Shown here: positions 17,323 through 25,958 of the stretch, piece after piece
Position numbering within the stretch: position 1 is the first letter of the stretch
Layout: each line of letters opens with the position of its first letter
DNA from: DASWVC01 sp036401335
GTDB lineage: Bacteria > Verrucomicrobiota > Verrucomicrobiia > Chthoniobacterales > JAFAMB01
DNA length: 64,000 bases
Assembly (NCBI GenBank): GCA_036401335.1
Contig: DASWVC010000293.1
Location: forward strand, 29,352-93,351
Direction of reading: 5' to 3'
Notes under the pieces: generated by a model
What the model saw: only the letters and a program-made list of their open reading frames with translations
What the model was told of the DNA's origin: nothing
Databases searched by the model: none
Translations under genes and position numbers: made by a program

Positions 17323-18441
17323 TCAGCGCTTGACGGTGGGTGCAGCAATTCGGGCAAACAATTGTTGCCAGAGAGGCCAGGCATCGGCAAACGTCCATCC
17401 CGACCGGAGCACAGGTGGGGGCGACGGCGGCCAACGTTCATACCAGTGCTGCACCCACTCGGCCACGGCTTCCGCCGCTTCCGGGGCAAAGACGCCGGCG
17501 TTTTCCGCCGCCCTTAATTCGGTGGCGATGGCCCCTTGCTCCGGGCCGATAAAGATCAGCGGCCGGGGCAAACAGACCAGCAGCCCCAGCTTGCTTGGCC
17601 AGAGCAGGCCGCGCGTGCACCTTTTCTGGGTGACGACATGGACGTGGGCCGCAAGGAGCGTGTTCGTGAGTTCAGCCTCCGGCACGTAGGGCCGCCAGAC
17701 AACCCGGGTAAGTTTGAGCTGAGCCGCCCGGGCCTGGGCCAAGGCGCGTGAGGCTCCCCCACCCTGGAACGCAAGTGTGACCGGGCAGTGCCTGTCTTCC
17801 AGCAGGCGTTGAGCGGTCAGGAGCGTTTCCCACTCGTGCGCTTGTCCGAGGTTGCCGGAGTACAACCAGGTAAACGAACCCCGGGGTGGGTAGGCCAGGG
17901 GCGCCGTGTCTACGGAGGCAAGTTCCTGCAGCAGCCATGGACGGATAACTTCTGCTTCCACGCCGTATTTCTGACGGATCCAGGAACGCATGTCCGCGTC
18001 CAAACAAACGGTACGCGCATTTGCACGGTAGCCCAACCGTGTCACCGCGAAAAGGAGTGCCTGCAGGAGTTGAGGGACCGACCAGCCGCCGAGGGCAAGC
18101 GCAAGCTCTGGGTAGAGGTCGAGCGCCCAATGGACGGATTTCGCCTGGCGCACCGCTGCGAGCAGGGACGCCGTCAGCAGCAAACCCGGCGGGGACGAAG
18201 CAGACAGGACCACGTCACAAGGGCCGGCCGCGACGCCCCGGCGGAACAATTGCCAATGGGCATTCAGCTCTCGCCCCACCCGTGCCGCCTTGTTCCTGGC
18301 GCGGACCTCATAGTCCAGGCCCGAGCCGATCAGGGTCACCCGGTGACCGTCCCCGCGCAGGCCGTCGGCCAGGTCGCCCACCAGTTTTGCGGTGGGAGAC
18401 AAGTCCGGCGGAACGTACTGGTTAAGGATGACGACGTGCAT
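17323..18441 (-). CDS. Family 4 glycosyltransferase (WcaI-like)
   Basis: About 372 residues starting MHVVILNQYVPPDLSPTAKL, the start pattern of WcaI-type GT-B transferases (LNQYFPPD...). It has a long N-terminal acceptor domain and a C-terminal nucleotide-sugar domain with FTWLYSGNLGQAHEWETLL and an abbreviated EX7E region. The ATG at 18441 overlaps the end of the upstream acetyltransferase gene by 20 bp, so the two are translationally coupled. It probably adds a sugar to the EPS repeat unit. Confidence 0.82.
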   Translation of the reverse strand: MHVVILNQYVPPDLSPTAKLVGDLADGLRGDGHRVTLIGSGLDYEVRARNKAARVGRELNAHWQLFRRGVAAGPCDVVLSASSPPGLLLTASLLAAVRQAKSVHWALDLYPELALALGGWSVPQLLQALLFAVTRLGYRANARTVCLDADMRSWIRQKYGVEAEVIRPWLLQELASVDTAPLAYPPRGSFTWLYSGNLGQAHEWETLLTAQRLLEDRHCPVTLAFQGGGASRALAQARAAQLKLTRVVWRPYVPEAELTNTLLAAHVHVVTQKRCTRGLLWPSKLGLLVCLPRPLIFIGPEQGAIATELRAAENAGVFAPEAAEAVAEWVQHWYERWPPSPPPVLRSGWTFADAWPLWQQLFARIAAPTVKR

Positions 18442-18988
18442 CGTGCAGAGGTCCGATCGGTTTGATCTGCCGGGCCGGGTTGCCGCCGACGAGACAACCC
18501 GGGGGGACGTCTTCCATAACGACGCTGCCCGCAGCCACGACTGAGCCGGCGCCGACCGACACGCCGGGCCCGACAAAGGCGCTCGCCGCAATCCAGCTGC
18601 TTTCACCAACCACGATCGGCTTCGTGATCAAATCGAACGTCTCGCGTCGGAAATCGTGGGAGCCGGTGCAAAGGTAGCAGCGCTGGGAGAGGCAAACGTT
18701 CCGGCCGATGGTTACGGGGGCCAGACTCAAAATCCACACCCCTTCCCCAAGCCAGGCGTCGTCGCCGATCTCCAGCCGCCAGGGAAAACTGACTTTGACG
18801 TGTGATCGGATGACCACGCCCGTTCCGACGCGAGCACCGAACCAGCGCAGACAAGCCACCTTAAGGGCGGACGGCCACGGCCAGGGAGTGTCAAAGAAAA
18901 GGTTGCGCACCAAAACCCAAAGTGCTTCCCGCCATCGCGGGGCACCCCGGTCGAAGCCGGCATTGGAAAACTTCCGCAGTTTGATCAT
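18422..18988 (-). CDS. WcaF-like hexapeptide-repeat acetyltransferase
   Basis: 188 residues of the colanic acid acetyltransferase WcaF type: a short helical N-terminus (REALWVLVRNLFFDTPWPWP) and then left-handed beta-helix repeats (IGDDAWLGEGVWI, GVSVGAGSVVAAGSVV, VGGNPARQIK). It should transfer an acetyl group from acetyl-CoA to an EPS sugar in the cytoplasm. First gene of a two-gene minus-strand unit with the GT4 gene and divergent from the exosortase, with a 242-bp gap that must hold both promoters. Confidence 0.88.
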   Translation of the reverse strand: MIKLRKFSNAGFDRGAPRWREALWVLVRNLFFDTPWPWPSALKVACLRWFGARVGTGVVIRSHVKVSFPWRLEIGDDAWLGEGVWILSLAPVTIGRNVCLSQRCYLCTGSHDFRRETFDLITKPIVVGESSWIAASAFVGPGVSVGAGSVVAAGSVVMEDVPPGCLVGGNPARQIKPIGPLHDARRHP

Positions 18989-19230
18989 CGGTTGATTCCC
19001 TGGTGAGGGGTGACCTGCCTCCGATTAACCCAGGGCTCCCACGCGAGCAAATGCATCCGCAGACAGGGCACCGGGTCGAGCGGAGGTTCGGCAGGGCGGC
19101 AATTCCCTTCGCCCCCGCCCAGTCGGCCGGGGCCGGTCCCCGCGCTTTCCATCCCAACCCCGTTATCTTGATGCCCTTTCCCCGTCACCTTGACCTGCAA
19201 GCCAACCGCCCTTAAAAGGTCCGCAGCAGG

Positions 19231-20817
19231 ATGGCAAGCGCGACGCAGGAAAAAAATTCATCAGGAAGGTGGTTTGCAGCGGGCACCCTGGCCGTTGTCC
19301 TCCTGTACGGATGGAGCCTCTTCCTATGGCACCTCTCGGTGTTTTGGCGCATGCTGCCGGATTACGCTTACGGCTGGGCGGTGCCGGTCCTGACGCTCAT
19401 CCTGTTGGGGCGCCGCCGCCACGCCCTCGGACCACCGGCTGGCCTGCTCGACCCGCAGACGGCTTTAGCGACGGCGTTCCTCACCCTGCTCTACCTTCCC
19501 CTTCGGATCGTTCTGGACGCAAACCTGGACTGGCGGCCCGCGGCTTGGGTCCTGGCCGCTCTGGTCGTGGTTCAAACGCTGCTCCTCGTCCACCTCGTGG
19601 GGGGACCGCGCTGGTCGCGGTGGTTGGCTTTTCCCCTTCTGTTTACCCTTACCGGGGTGCCGTGGCTGGGCCGTTTGGAAATCCCAATCACCACGGGGCT
19701 GATGCACTTCGGCGCTTTTGTTGCGACGGAAGTCCTCAACGCGCTCGGCGTCGCGGCCGACCAGCGCGGGAACGTGATTGAGACAACTGCAGGCTTCATC
19801 GGGGTCGATGAGGCCTGCAGCGGCATCAAGAGCCTGCAAACCATGGTGATGATCGGCTTTTTTCTGTCCGATTTTACCTCCTGGAGGGGCTGGCGGCGGG
19901 TCCTCGTCGTCCTGGCCGGTGGAGCCCTGGCTACGACGGCCAATCTTTTGCGCATCCTGGTGCTTGCGCTCGTGGGGAGCCGGAATGGCCAGGCCGGCAT
20001 CGAAGGCTGGCACGACGTCACCGGCACACTGGCCTTCGCGGCGGCCTGCGCAGGCCTTTTGTTCCTGGTGCGGCAGTTGCCGGCCGCACGTCCGGCCGTT
20101 GTCTCCCCGGGAGCGCCCCGGTCTACTCCGCGCCCCGTCCGGCCGTCGGTGATCGGCTGTGGGGCTTTCGCCGCGGTGTTTCTGGCGGGGACGGAAGTGG
20201 TCCGCTGGCACTGGTTCCGGGAGGCGGCGCCCGTGGCGTCCTCAGCCTGGACGGTAACGTGGCCGGACCACCTCGAAGCACGGGTCGTCCACGTCTCGAG
20301 TGCCGTGCGTCAACAACTGCAATGCGATCAGGGGGATGCTATGGCTTGGTCAAACGAGCCGGGCACCCGTTGGATCGGGTATTACTTTACGTGGAACCCC
20401 GGTTTGCAGGCCTATTTTGCCCGGAGCCAGCACGCGCCGGAGATTTGCCTGCCGGCGACGGGTCGGCGATTGACCGCCGATGCCGGGTATTTTGATTTCC
20501 CGGCACCGGTCAAAGTGCTGCGGGTCCGCCATTTAGTTTTTGACGATGAAGCGGGTCCGCTTAACGTGTTTTTCATTGTGGACGGCTCAGCGGTGCGGGA
20601 CACGGACCAGCAACTGCACTCGGACACGTGGCGGGTGCGGTTAGGAAACGTGATGGCGCACAAGAAAGAAGCTGACCGCCGTTCCCTGGAGTTGATTGCG
20701 GCAGGATACGCGGTGCCTGAAGAAGCAGCGGAGGCCGCAAAACGCTGGCTGCGCACGCTGATCCAACCGGAAGAGAAAGGCATGGCGACGGGAACCCAGG
20801 CGTCAACAGGTCAATAG
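19231..20817 (+). CDS. Exosortase fused to EpsI domain
   Basis: 528 residues. Residues 15-300 form about eight membrane helices with all three exosortase catalytic residues: Cys196 in GVDEACSGIKSLQTM, Arg241 in TTANLLRILVLAL, and His261 in EGWHDVTGTLAF. This membrane enzyme cleaves PEP-CTERM-type sorting signals. From about residue 310 comes a periplasmic EpsI/DUF3485-type domain with QHAPEICLPATGR. In many genomes exosortase and EpsI are separate genes; here they are one chain. The first probable substrate gene follows 169 bp downstream, and EPS genes follow on the same strand, the usual setting for exosortase. Confidence 0.92.
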   Translation: MASATQEKNSSGRWFAAGTLAVVLLYGWSLFLWHLSVFWRMLPDYAYGWAVPVLTLILLGRRRHALGPPAGLLDPQTALATAFLTLLYLPLRIVLDANLDWRPAAWVLAALVVVQTLLLVHLVGGPRWSRWLAFPLLFTLTGVPWLGRLEIPITTGLMHFGAFVATEVLNALGVAADQRGNVIETTAGFIGVDEACSGIKSLQTMVMIGFFLSDFTSWRGWRRVLVVLAGGALATTANLLRILVLALVGSRNGQAGIEGWHDVTGTLAFAAACAGLLFLVRQLPAARPAVVSPGAPRSTPRPVRPSVIGCGAFAAVFLAGTEVVRWHWFREAAPVASSAWTVTWPDHLEARVVHVSSAVRQQLQCDQGDAMAWSNEPGTRWIGYYFTWNPGLQAYFARSQHAPEICLPATGRRLTADAGYFDFPAPVKVLRVRHLVFDDEAGPLNVFFIVDGSAVRDTDQQLHSDTWRVRLGNVMAHKKEADRRSLELIAAGYAVPEEAAEAAKRWLRTLIQPEEKGMATGTQASTGQ

Positions 20818-20905
20818 GCGGCACGGCACTGCATCGGGCTAAGGGCGGAGAACGTCTGAACTACCATAACTTTAATAGCCTAACGTAAATAAATTTGATC
20901 ATTAA

Positions 20906-20921
20906 TGGTGCGCAACGTGCG
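20906..20921 (+). promoter_or_regulatory. Possible sigma-54 (-24/-12) promoter
   Basis: In an AT-rich stretch before the PEP-CTERM-like gene, TGG at 20906-20908 and GC at 20919-20920 have the exact GG-N10-GC spacing of RpoN promoters, about 67 bp before the ATG. The flanking bases are a poor match (TGCG after GG instead of CACG, and GT before GC instead of TT). PEP-CTERM genes are RpoN-controlled in some bacteria, which is why I note it. Weak. Confidence 0.25.
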
Positions 20922-20986
20922 ACCTCTGCTAACCTTCGCCGGTGGATAAGGGGGGCCCACAGTCTCCTTCAAAGCAAGGACAACAT

Positions 20987-21757
20987 ATGAAGAAATTGTG
21001 GTTAACGGGTGTTGCGGCAATCCTGGGAGCGTCTGGGGTCGCTGCTAGTGCCAGCGTTGTGACGCTCGACTGGAATAAGGTGGCGCAAGGGACCCTGCAA
21101 AAACAGGGCTCCTCCTATACCGAACTGGTCAATGTCGGGGGTGGCGAGGTCGAGGTTTCGGTTGCGCCAAGCGGTGCAGTCAGCCCAAATCGCTTCGGTT
21201 TAGCCGGGCTGCAAACGCCTGCGGTGACAAATACCATCTTTCAGGGTGGGCTGAGTTCCAACTTCAGCAATCTGTCGACCGTGGCAAATTTCAATCCCGG
21301 CCGTGGCAGCGACCCGACACTGACGTTCACGATCGATTTCCTCGGCTTCAAGCAGGGAGTCAGCAACGTGAACTTCTCGTTGTTCGATGTCGATTCGATG
21401 CCGAACCGGTTTGTGGACCAGATTACGTTTCGCACGGCCGGGGCGAGCCTGACCGGCAGCGCGGCCAATGTGGTTGCGGGAAATACGGTGCGGGGTGTGG
21501 CCATGTCTCCTAACCTTGGTGCCGGCAGCGGAGAGGGCAACGTTGGGGTGAAGTACGGCAACCTGCCGTCGCATGAGATCGTGTTTACCTACACCAGCCC
21601 TACGGCGAACCAGGTTTTGCACGGGTTCGGGCTGGGCAACATCTCGTTCACACCGGTGCCGGAGGTGAACCAACTGGCGATCGGGTTAGCGGCATGTGTT
21701 TTAGGTGCAGTCTGGCTGCGGCGGACCGGTCGACGAAGGGCCGTGACGCTCGCCTGA
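20987..21757 (+). CDS. PEP-CTERM-like exported protein, probable exosortase substrate
   Basis: 256 residues. Signal peptide KKLWLTGVAAILGASGVAAS, then a beta-rich extracellular domain of a type common in PEP-CTERM proteins (FNPGRGSDPTLTFTIDF, FSLFDVDS). The C-terminus is a tripartite sorting signal: VPEV in place of the usual PEP, a hydrophobic helix (LAIGLAACVLGAVWL) and a basic tail RRTGRRR. The ATG at 20987 is preceded by AAGGA; the longer frame from 20942 has no signal peptide. It ends before a strong terminator, so it is its own transcription unit or ends the exosortase unit. Confidence 0.85.
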   Translation: MKKLWLTGVAAILGASGVAASASVVTLDWNKVAQGTLQKQGSSYTELVNVGGGEVEVSVAPSGAVSPNRFGLAGLQTPAVTNTIFQGGLSSNFSNLSTVANFNPGRGSDPTLTFTIDFLGFKQGVSNVNFSLFDVDSMPNRFVDQITFRTAGASLTGSAANVVAGNTVRGVAMSPNLGAGSGEGNVGVKYGNLPSHEIVFTYTSPTANQVLHGFGLGNISFTPVPEVNQLAIGLAACVLGAVWLRRTGRRRAVTLA

Positions 21758-21791
21758 GCCTGGCAAAGGGACCTGACGTCTTGAGTCAATA

Positions 21792-21830
21792 CCCTCGGAG
21801 ACGGCGGCGTCTCCGGGGGTTTTTGTTTTT
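21792..21830 (+). terminator. Rho-independent terminator
   Basis: A stem of 12 pairs (CCCTCGGAGACG with CGTCTCCGGGGG, one T-G pair) and a 4-base loop, followed by a T-rich run TTTTTGTTTTT. It lies 34 bp after the stop of the PEP-CTERM-like gene and separates it from the TPR lipoprotein gene. Confidence 0.88.
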
Positions 21831-21916
21831 CGCAGGCCGAGGGCGGCCATGACCACGGCGAAAAACGCGTGCATCCTTCGCTCCTTGAACCTTGAAGGAC
21901 CTGCTTCCCGCTCTTT

Positions 21917-23608
21917 ATGCGTATACGGTTGCCGTGTTTCGTGGCGCTTGGGCTGCTTATGGGCTGCGCACTGCCTGGTCCGGCTCTGGGCGGTCCCCTC
22001 ACCCGGTACCGGCTTTGGCAAAGCCAGCAATCGACCAACGCTGCGCTGAAGGCGTTTCGGAACAAAAAGTTCGAAGAGGCGGAAATCGACACCCGGCGGG
22101 CATTGCAGCTCAATCCGTTGAACCTGCAAGCCCTTGACCTGATGGCGCAGCTAAGCGCCCCCAGTTCACCTCAGGTGTCGCTGAAACTGCGGCTGCGCAT
22201 TACCCAATTCATGCCGCACTCAGCCGAGGCCTGGCTGAACGTGGCCGAGGCGGCCGTTGCGGCCGGCGAGTTCGAAACTGCCCGGAATGCCCTTCAGAAA
22301 GTGCCCGTGTCGGGCCGTGGAATACGGTTCCTTCGAGATTCCGGCAACCTGGCGCTTGGCATGAACGATCGGCCGGAGGCCATGAAATTTTTTTCGGCCG
22401 CCGTGCACGTTCCGGGAGCGGTTGGGGCCGACCACTTCAACCTGGACGCGCTGACGCTCTTTTCCGGTCGTGAGGAAGAGGTGGCGGCTGCCCGGGAAGA
22501 CCTGGAAAGGTTAACCGGCAGCCCTGAACTGGCGTCGAAAAGTCATCGGCTGCTCGCTTCCTTTTACATCACTCACGAAATGCCAGACCGTGCCCGAGGG
22601 CACGTTGACTACCTGCTGGGCCTGCCGCAGGTTCAATTTGAGGACGTCCTCCTGGCCTTGGACCTGTTTCAAGCGTCGGATCCGCCGAAGTACCGCGAGC
22701 TTCTCGGCAACTGTTTTGAACGTTTCAAGCGGGAGGCCCTGCCGGCCTCACAATTGGTGCGTTGGTTGAACGAGAAGAACCTCCTGGAGGATGCACGGGC
22801 GAGCAGGGCCAAGGTTGACCCTGCCGTCGCCCTGGATCCCGTTTACCAAGCGGCGTTGGCCGACACGTTTGTGCGTGCACGGGATTGGACCGGCCTCCAG
22901 GAATGGAGCAAAGGGGATCCCGCGTGGGGCGTAAACGAGTACTTGCGGATTGCCTACCAGTTGAAAGCCCGACGCGAACTCAACGCCATTACGATTTCAG
23001 AAGCTTCCAACGAGTGGCAGCGCGCCCTCTCCCGTGCCGACAAGCATGCGGACTGGACGGCTGCACTCTATCACCTTGCACTCAGCTGGGGATGGCGGAA
23101 GGAAGCGGAAAAGAGCTTGTGGGCCGCAGCGGACGGGACCGTCGCTCCGCGGGATGCCTTGCATGTGCTCTGGCGATGGTACGAACAGGATAAAGACACG
23201 AGCGGGCTTTTCCGCGTGGCAAACCGGATGCTTGAACTCAACTACAACGACCGGAACGCCCGCAACAACGTGGTCATGCTGGGTTCGCTGCTCGGCATCG
23301 ACAATCACGCCTTCCGTGAATGGGCAAGGGAGGATTGGGAGACCGATGGAGGCAAAAACCCGCAATTCGGGACGACTTACGCCTACATTCTGTACCGGCA
23401 AGGAAACGTGGAAGACGCGGTCCGGGTCCTGGATGGCATTGGCCCCGAGGCGTTCCAGAACCCGTCGGACGCACTTTATGCGGGCGTGATCCGCGCTGCT
23501 TCCGGCAACCGGGAGGACGCCAGGCGGTTGCTCGAGAAAGCTTCCGACGCGAACCTGTTGCCGGAGGAAAAGCAGCTGTTGGCGCAGGGCCGTTCACTGT
23601 TAGAATGA
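21917..23608 (+). CDS. TPR-repeat lipoprotein of the EPS locus
   Basis: 563 residues. The N-terminus MRIRLPCFVALGLLMGCALP has a lipobox (LMGC), so the protein is probably a lipoprotein. The mature part is helical with degenerate tetratricopeptide repeats: AALKAFRNKKFEEAEIDTRR, AEAWLNVAEAAVAAGEFETA, and similar units to the end. TPR lipoproteins accompany exosortase/EPS loci (PrsT-like) and serve as scaffolds for assembly or export. No catalytic motif is seen. It starts after a terminator and is followed after 33 bp by the ABC permease. Confidence 0.75.
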   Translation: MRIRLPCFVALGLLMGCALPGPALGGPLTRYRLWQSQQSTNAALKAFRNKKFEEAEIDTRRALQLNPLNLQALDLMAQLSAPSSPQVSLKLRLRITQFMPHSAEAWLNVAEAAVAAGEFETARNALQKVPVSGRGIRFLRDSGNLALGMNDRPEAMKFFSAAVHVPGAVGADHFNLDALTLFSGREEEVAAAREDLERLTGSPELASKSHRLLASFYITHEMPDRARGHVDYLLGLPQVQFEDVLLALDLFQASDPPKYRELLGNCFERFKREALPASQLVRWLNEKNLLEDARASRAKVDPAVALDPVYQAALADTFVRARDWTGLQEWSKGDPAWGVNEYLRIAYQLKARRELNAITISEASNEWQRALSRADKHADWTAALYHLALSWGWRKEAEKSLWAAADGTVAPRDALHVLWRWYEQDKDTSGLFRVANRMLELNYNDRNARNNVVMLGSLLGIDNHAFREWAREDWETDGGKNPQFGTTYAYILYRQGNVEDAVRVLDGIGPEAFQNPSDALYAGVIRAASGNREDARRLLEKASDANLLPEEKQLLAQGRSLLE

Positions 23609-23641
23609 CCGGAGGCGGCATGGCCGCAGGGAGGTTGATCG

Positions 23642-24493
23642 ATGCAGACGAAGGAGCAATACGAGATTGAGATCCGGCCAAGCCAGAGCTGGCTGAAGTT
23701 GAACTGGAGGGACCTGGTCGAGTTCCGCGACCTGTTCCTGCTGTTAGTCCGGCGCGATTTCGTAGTTAAGTACAAACAAACGCTGCTCGGCCCGCTCTGG
23801 TTTCTGATCCAACCCTTGCTTACGACCGTGGTGTTCACCGTCATTTTCGGCGGGGTTGCCAAGATGCCGACCAACGGCGTACCCCCGATGCTGTTTTACC
23901 TCAGCGGGTTGACCATCTGGTCCTATTTTTCTCAGTGCGTCAACGTTAACTCCATGACGTTTCTGAGCAATTCGGCACTGTTTTCGAAAGTGTTTTTTCC
24001 GCGATTGATTTTGCCGTTAAGCACGACGACGTCGAACTTGTTTGCGTTGGGGGTCCAATTGATCAGCCTGATTGCGTTCACCACTTATTTCAAGGTGGCA
24101 GGCGCGCCCGTCCACCCCCATCTCCTGGCCCTGGTCACAGTGCCGCTCCTGGTGTTGCAGGCAGGGGTGCTTGCGCTCGGGTTCGGGCTTCTGTTCGCCT
24201 CGTTTACGGCCAAATACCAGGACCTGGTGCATTTGCTCGCCTTCGGCGTGCAAATCTGGATGTACGCAAGCCCGATCATCTATCCGGCTTCCCACATCCC
24301 GGCGAAGTTTGCCTGGCTGATCTGGGCGAACCCGGTGGCCCCATTGATCGAGAATTTCAGGGCGGCCTTTCTGGGCACTCCCGCGGAATCGATGCAGAAC
24401 ACGTTGTGCTCCGTCGCACTCACCGTCATTGTGTTGGGCATCGGTCTGCTGCAGTACCAGCGGGCCGAACGCACGTTCGTCGACACGATCTGA
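23642..24493 (+). CDS. ABC-2 type polysaccharide export permease (Wzm-like)
   Basis: 283 residues with six membrane helices and the ABC-2 family start LFLLLVRRDFVVKYKQTLLGPLW, matching Wzm/TagG/KpsM-like permeases that move lipid-linked polysaccharide across the inner membrane. YASPIIYPASHIP and WANPVAPLIENFR are typical of the last loops. The partner ATPase (Wzt) normally lies directly downstream, but here a pyruvyl transferase follows and no ABC ATPase is found anywhere in the window. It must rely on an ATPase encoded elsewhere or be inactive. Confidence 0.9.
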   Translation: MQTKEQYEIEIRPSQSWLKLNWRDLVEFRDLFLLLVRRDFVVKYKQTLLGPLWFLIQPLLTTVVFTVIFGGVAKMPTNGVPPMLFYLSGLTIWSYFSQCVNVNSMTFLSNSALFSKVFFPRLILPLSTTTSNLFALGVQLISLIAFTTYFKVAGAPVHPHLLALVTVPLLVLQAGVLALGFGLLFASFTAKYQDLVHLLAFGVQIWMYASPIIYPASHIPAKFAWLIWANPVAPLIENFRAAFLGTPAESMQNTLCSVALTVIVLGIGLLQYQRAERTFVDTI

Positions 24494-24592
24494 AAGCGGC
24501 CCGCTTTGCCGGGCAGACCGGCGGGCACGAACGACGCGCAGCCTCTACCGAAAGCACCGGGGGCCTCCGCTCCCCGCGGCGCCCCTCCTGAG

Positions 24593-25885
24593 ATGAACAT
24601 TCTGGTGGACAACGGCGATCCTGAGCTCACTAACCTCGGCGATTACGCGATGCTTTCGGCAGCCTGCCAGGAAATCGGCTTGGCCTGGCCGAAAGCCAGC
24701 TTGTTTACCTTTGCTTCCCGCCCGGAGCGGCTCGCGGAACTCCTTCCGGGCGTTCGCCCGGTTCCTACCCTGGGCCGCGACCTCTGGTCCCGGCTGGCGG
24801 CGCTCGGGTGGTTCTGGGAGAGCAGGTTTCCCCGGTCCAGAAGGCTGGCGCAGCAATACCGTCTTTTTACGAGCCGCCCGTCTGCCGCGTTGCTCGCGCG
24901 CCTGACCGCGCCCGCTACGAAAGGCGGCCCGGAAGCGGTGCGCCAATTCTTAAGGTTCCTCCGTCGGGTGGATCTCTACTTTTGGTGCGGGGGCGGTTAC
25001 CTGACGGACCCGTTCGGTTCCCTGGCCACAAAACTGGCCAATACGCTGGAAGTGCTGACCAGCCGGACGGTTCCCGCCGCTGCCTTCGGCCTGGGGGTTG
25101 GGCCGCTGCACCGGCCCCGCATCCACGCCGCCGTGCGCTCCGCGATGGGTAATTTTCAGGCCGTGGGGTTGCGCGACCATGATTCCGCCCGGCAGCTTAA
25201 GGAATGGGGCATCGAGCAGGGGCGCGTCCGGGTGACGGGTGACGATGCACTGTCAACGGCGGAACGGCACACCCCTCCAGACCTTGGCACCTGGTTGGGA
25301 ATCAGTTTCCGACACAGTTATTACTCCGGGTTCAGCCCTGAGCGGATGGTGCCGCTGACGGCGCGGCTGCCGGATTTCTGTGCGCGTCACCGCGCCGCCA
25401 TGGCTTCCATCCCGATTGCCCGCGCGGACCTGTCGGCAAACTGGGGCCTGCGTTCAACCAGCGTTTCGTTCTACCAACCGCCTTTCGACCTTGCGTCCGT
25501 GCTCGACGCCGTCGGCCACTGCCGGCTGGTTGTAACCGCCTCCTACCATGCCGCGGTGTTCGCCCTGGCCATGGGTGTATCGGTGGTTGCGGTGACGGCC
25601 TCAGGGTATTACGCCCTCAAGTTCACCGGTCTGCAACGGTCGTTCGGAGGTCTGCTTCCGGTCATCCCGCTGCCGCTGCCTTCGGATGCGGCAGGCAACG
25701 AACGCCTTCTGGGTCAGATGGAAGAGAGCTGGCGCCGGGCCCCACAAGTGAGGGGAGAGTTGCAGGACCGGGCGCGGCAACAGATTGAGGTGAACCGTCG
25801 CTTTCGCCACGAGGTTTTCGCGGAGCTGAGGCGGGAGACGGACGCAGTGCACGGAACCGTCGGCCAACGGCAGGCTCACGGCTGA
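24593..25885 (+). CDS. Polysaccharide pyruvyl transferase family protein (copy 2)
   Basis: About 430 residues, same family as the gene at 5145. Motifs: VDNGDPELTNLGDYAML, WCGGGYLTDPF, FGLGVGPLHRP, and ASYHAAVFALAMG near the C-terminus. It would add a pyruvate ketal to an EPS sugar using phosphoenolpyruvate, giving the polymer negative charge. The ATG at 24593 is chosen because the conserved first strand (MNILVDNG) starts there. It is followed by a GT2 gene after 73 bp, also a paralogue of a gene in the first cluster. Confidence 0.87.
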   Translation: MNILVDNGDPELTNLGDYAMLSAACQEIGLAWPKASLFTFASRPERLAELLPGVRPVPTLGRDLWSRLAALGWFWESRFPRSRRLAQQYRLFTSRPSAALLARLTAPATKGGPEAVRQFLRFLRRVDLYFWCGGGYLTDPFGSLATKLANTLEVLTSRTVPAAAFGLGVGPLHRPRIHAAVRSAMGNFQAVGLRDHDSARQLKEWGIEQGRVRVTGDDALSTAERHTPPDLGTWLGISFRHSYYSGFSPERMVPLTARLPDFCARHRAAMASIPIARADLSANWGLRSTSVSFYQPPFDLASVLDAVGHCRLVVTASYHAAVFALAMGVSVVAVTASGYYALKFTGLQRSFGGLLPVIPLPLPSDAAGNERLLGQMEESWRRAPQVRGELQDRARQQIEVNRRFRHEVFAELRRETDAVHGTVGQRQAHG

Positions 25886-25958
25886 GGGCGTCTGAAGGCG
25901 GAGATGCCTCGCCTGCACTTGCGGACCTCGGGAGGCTGTGGGTAGGATTAAACGAAGA

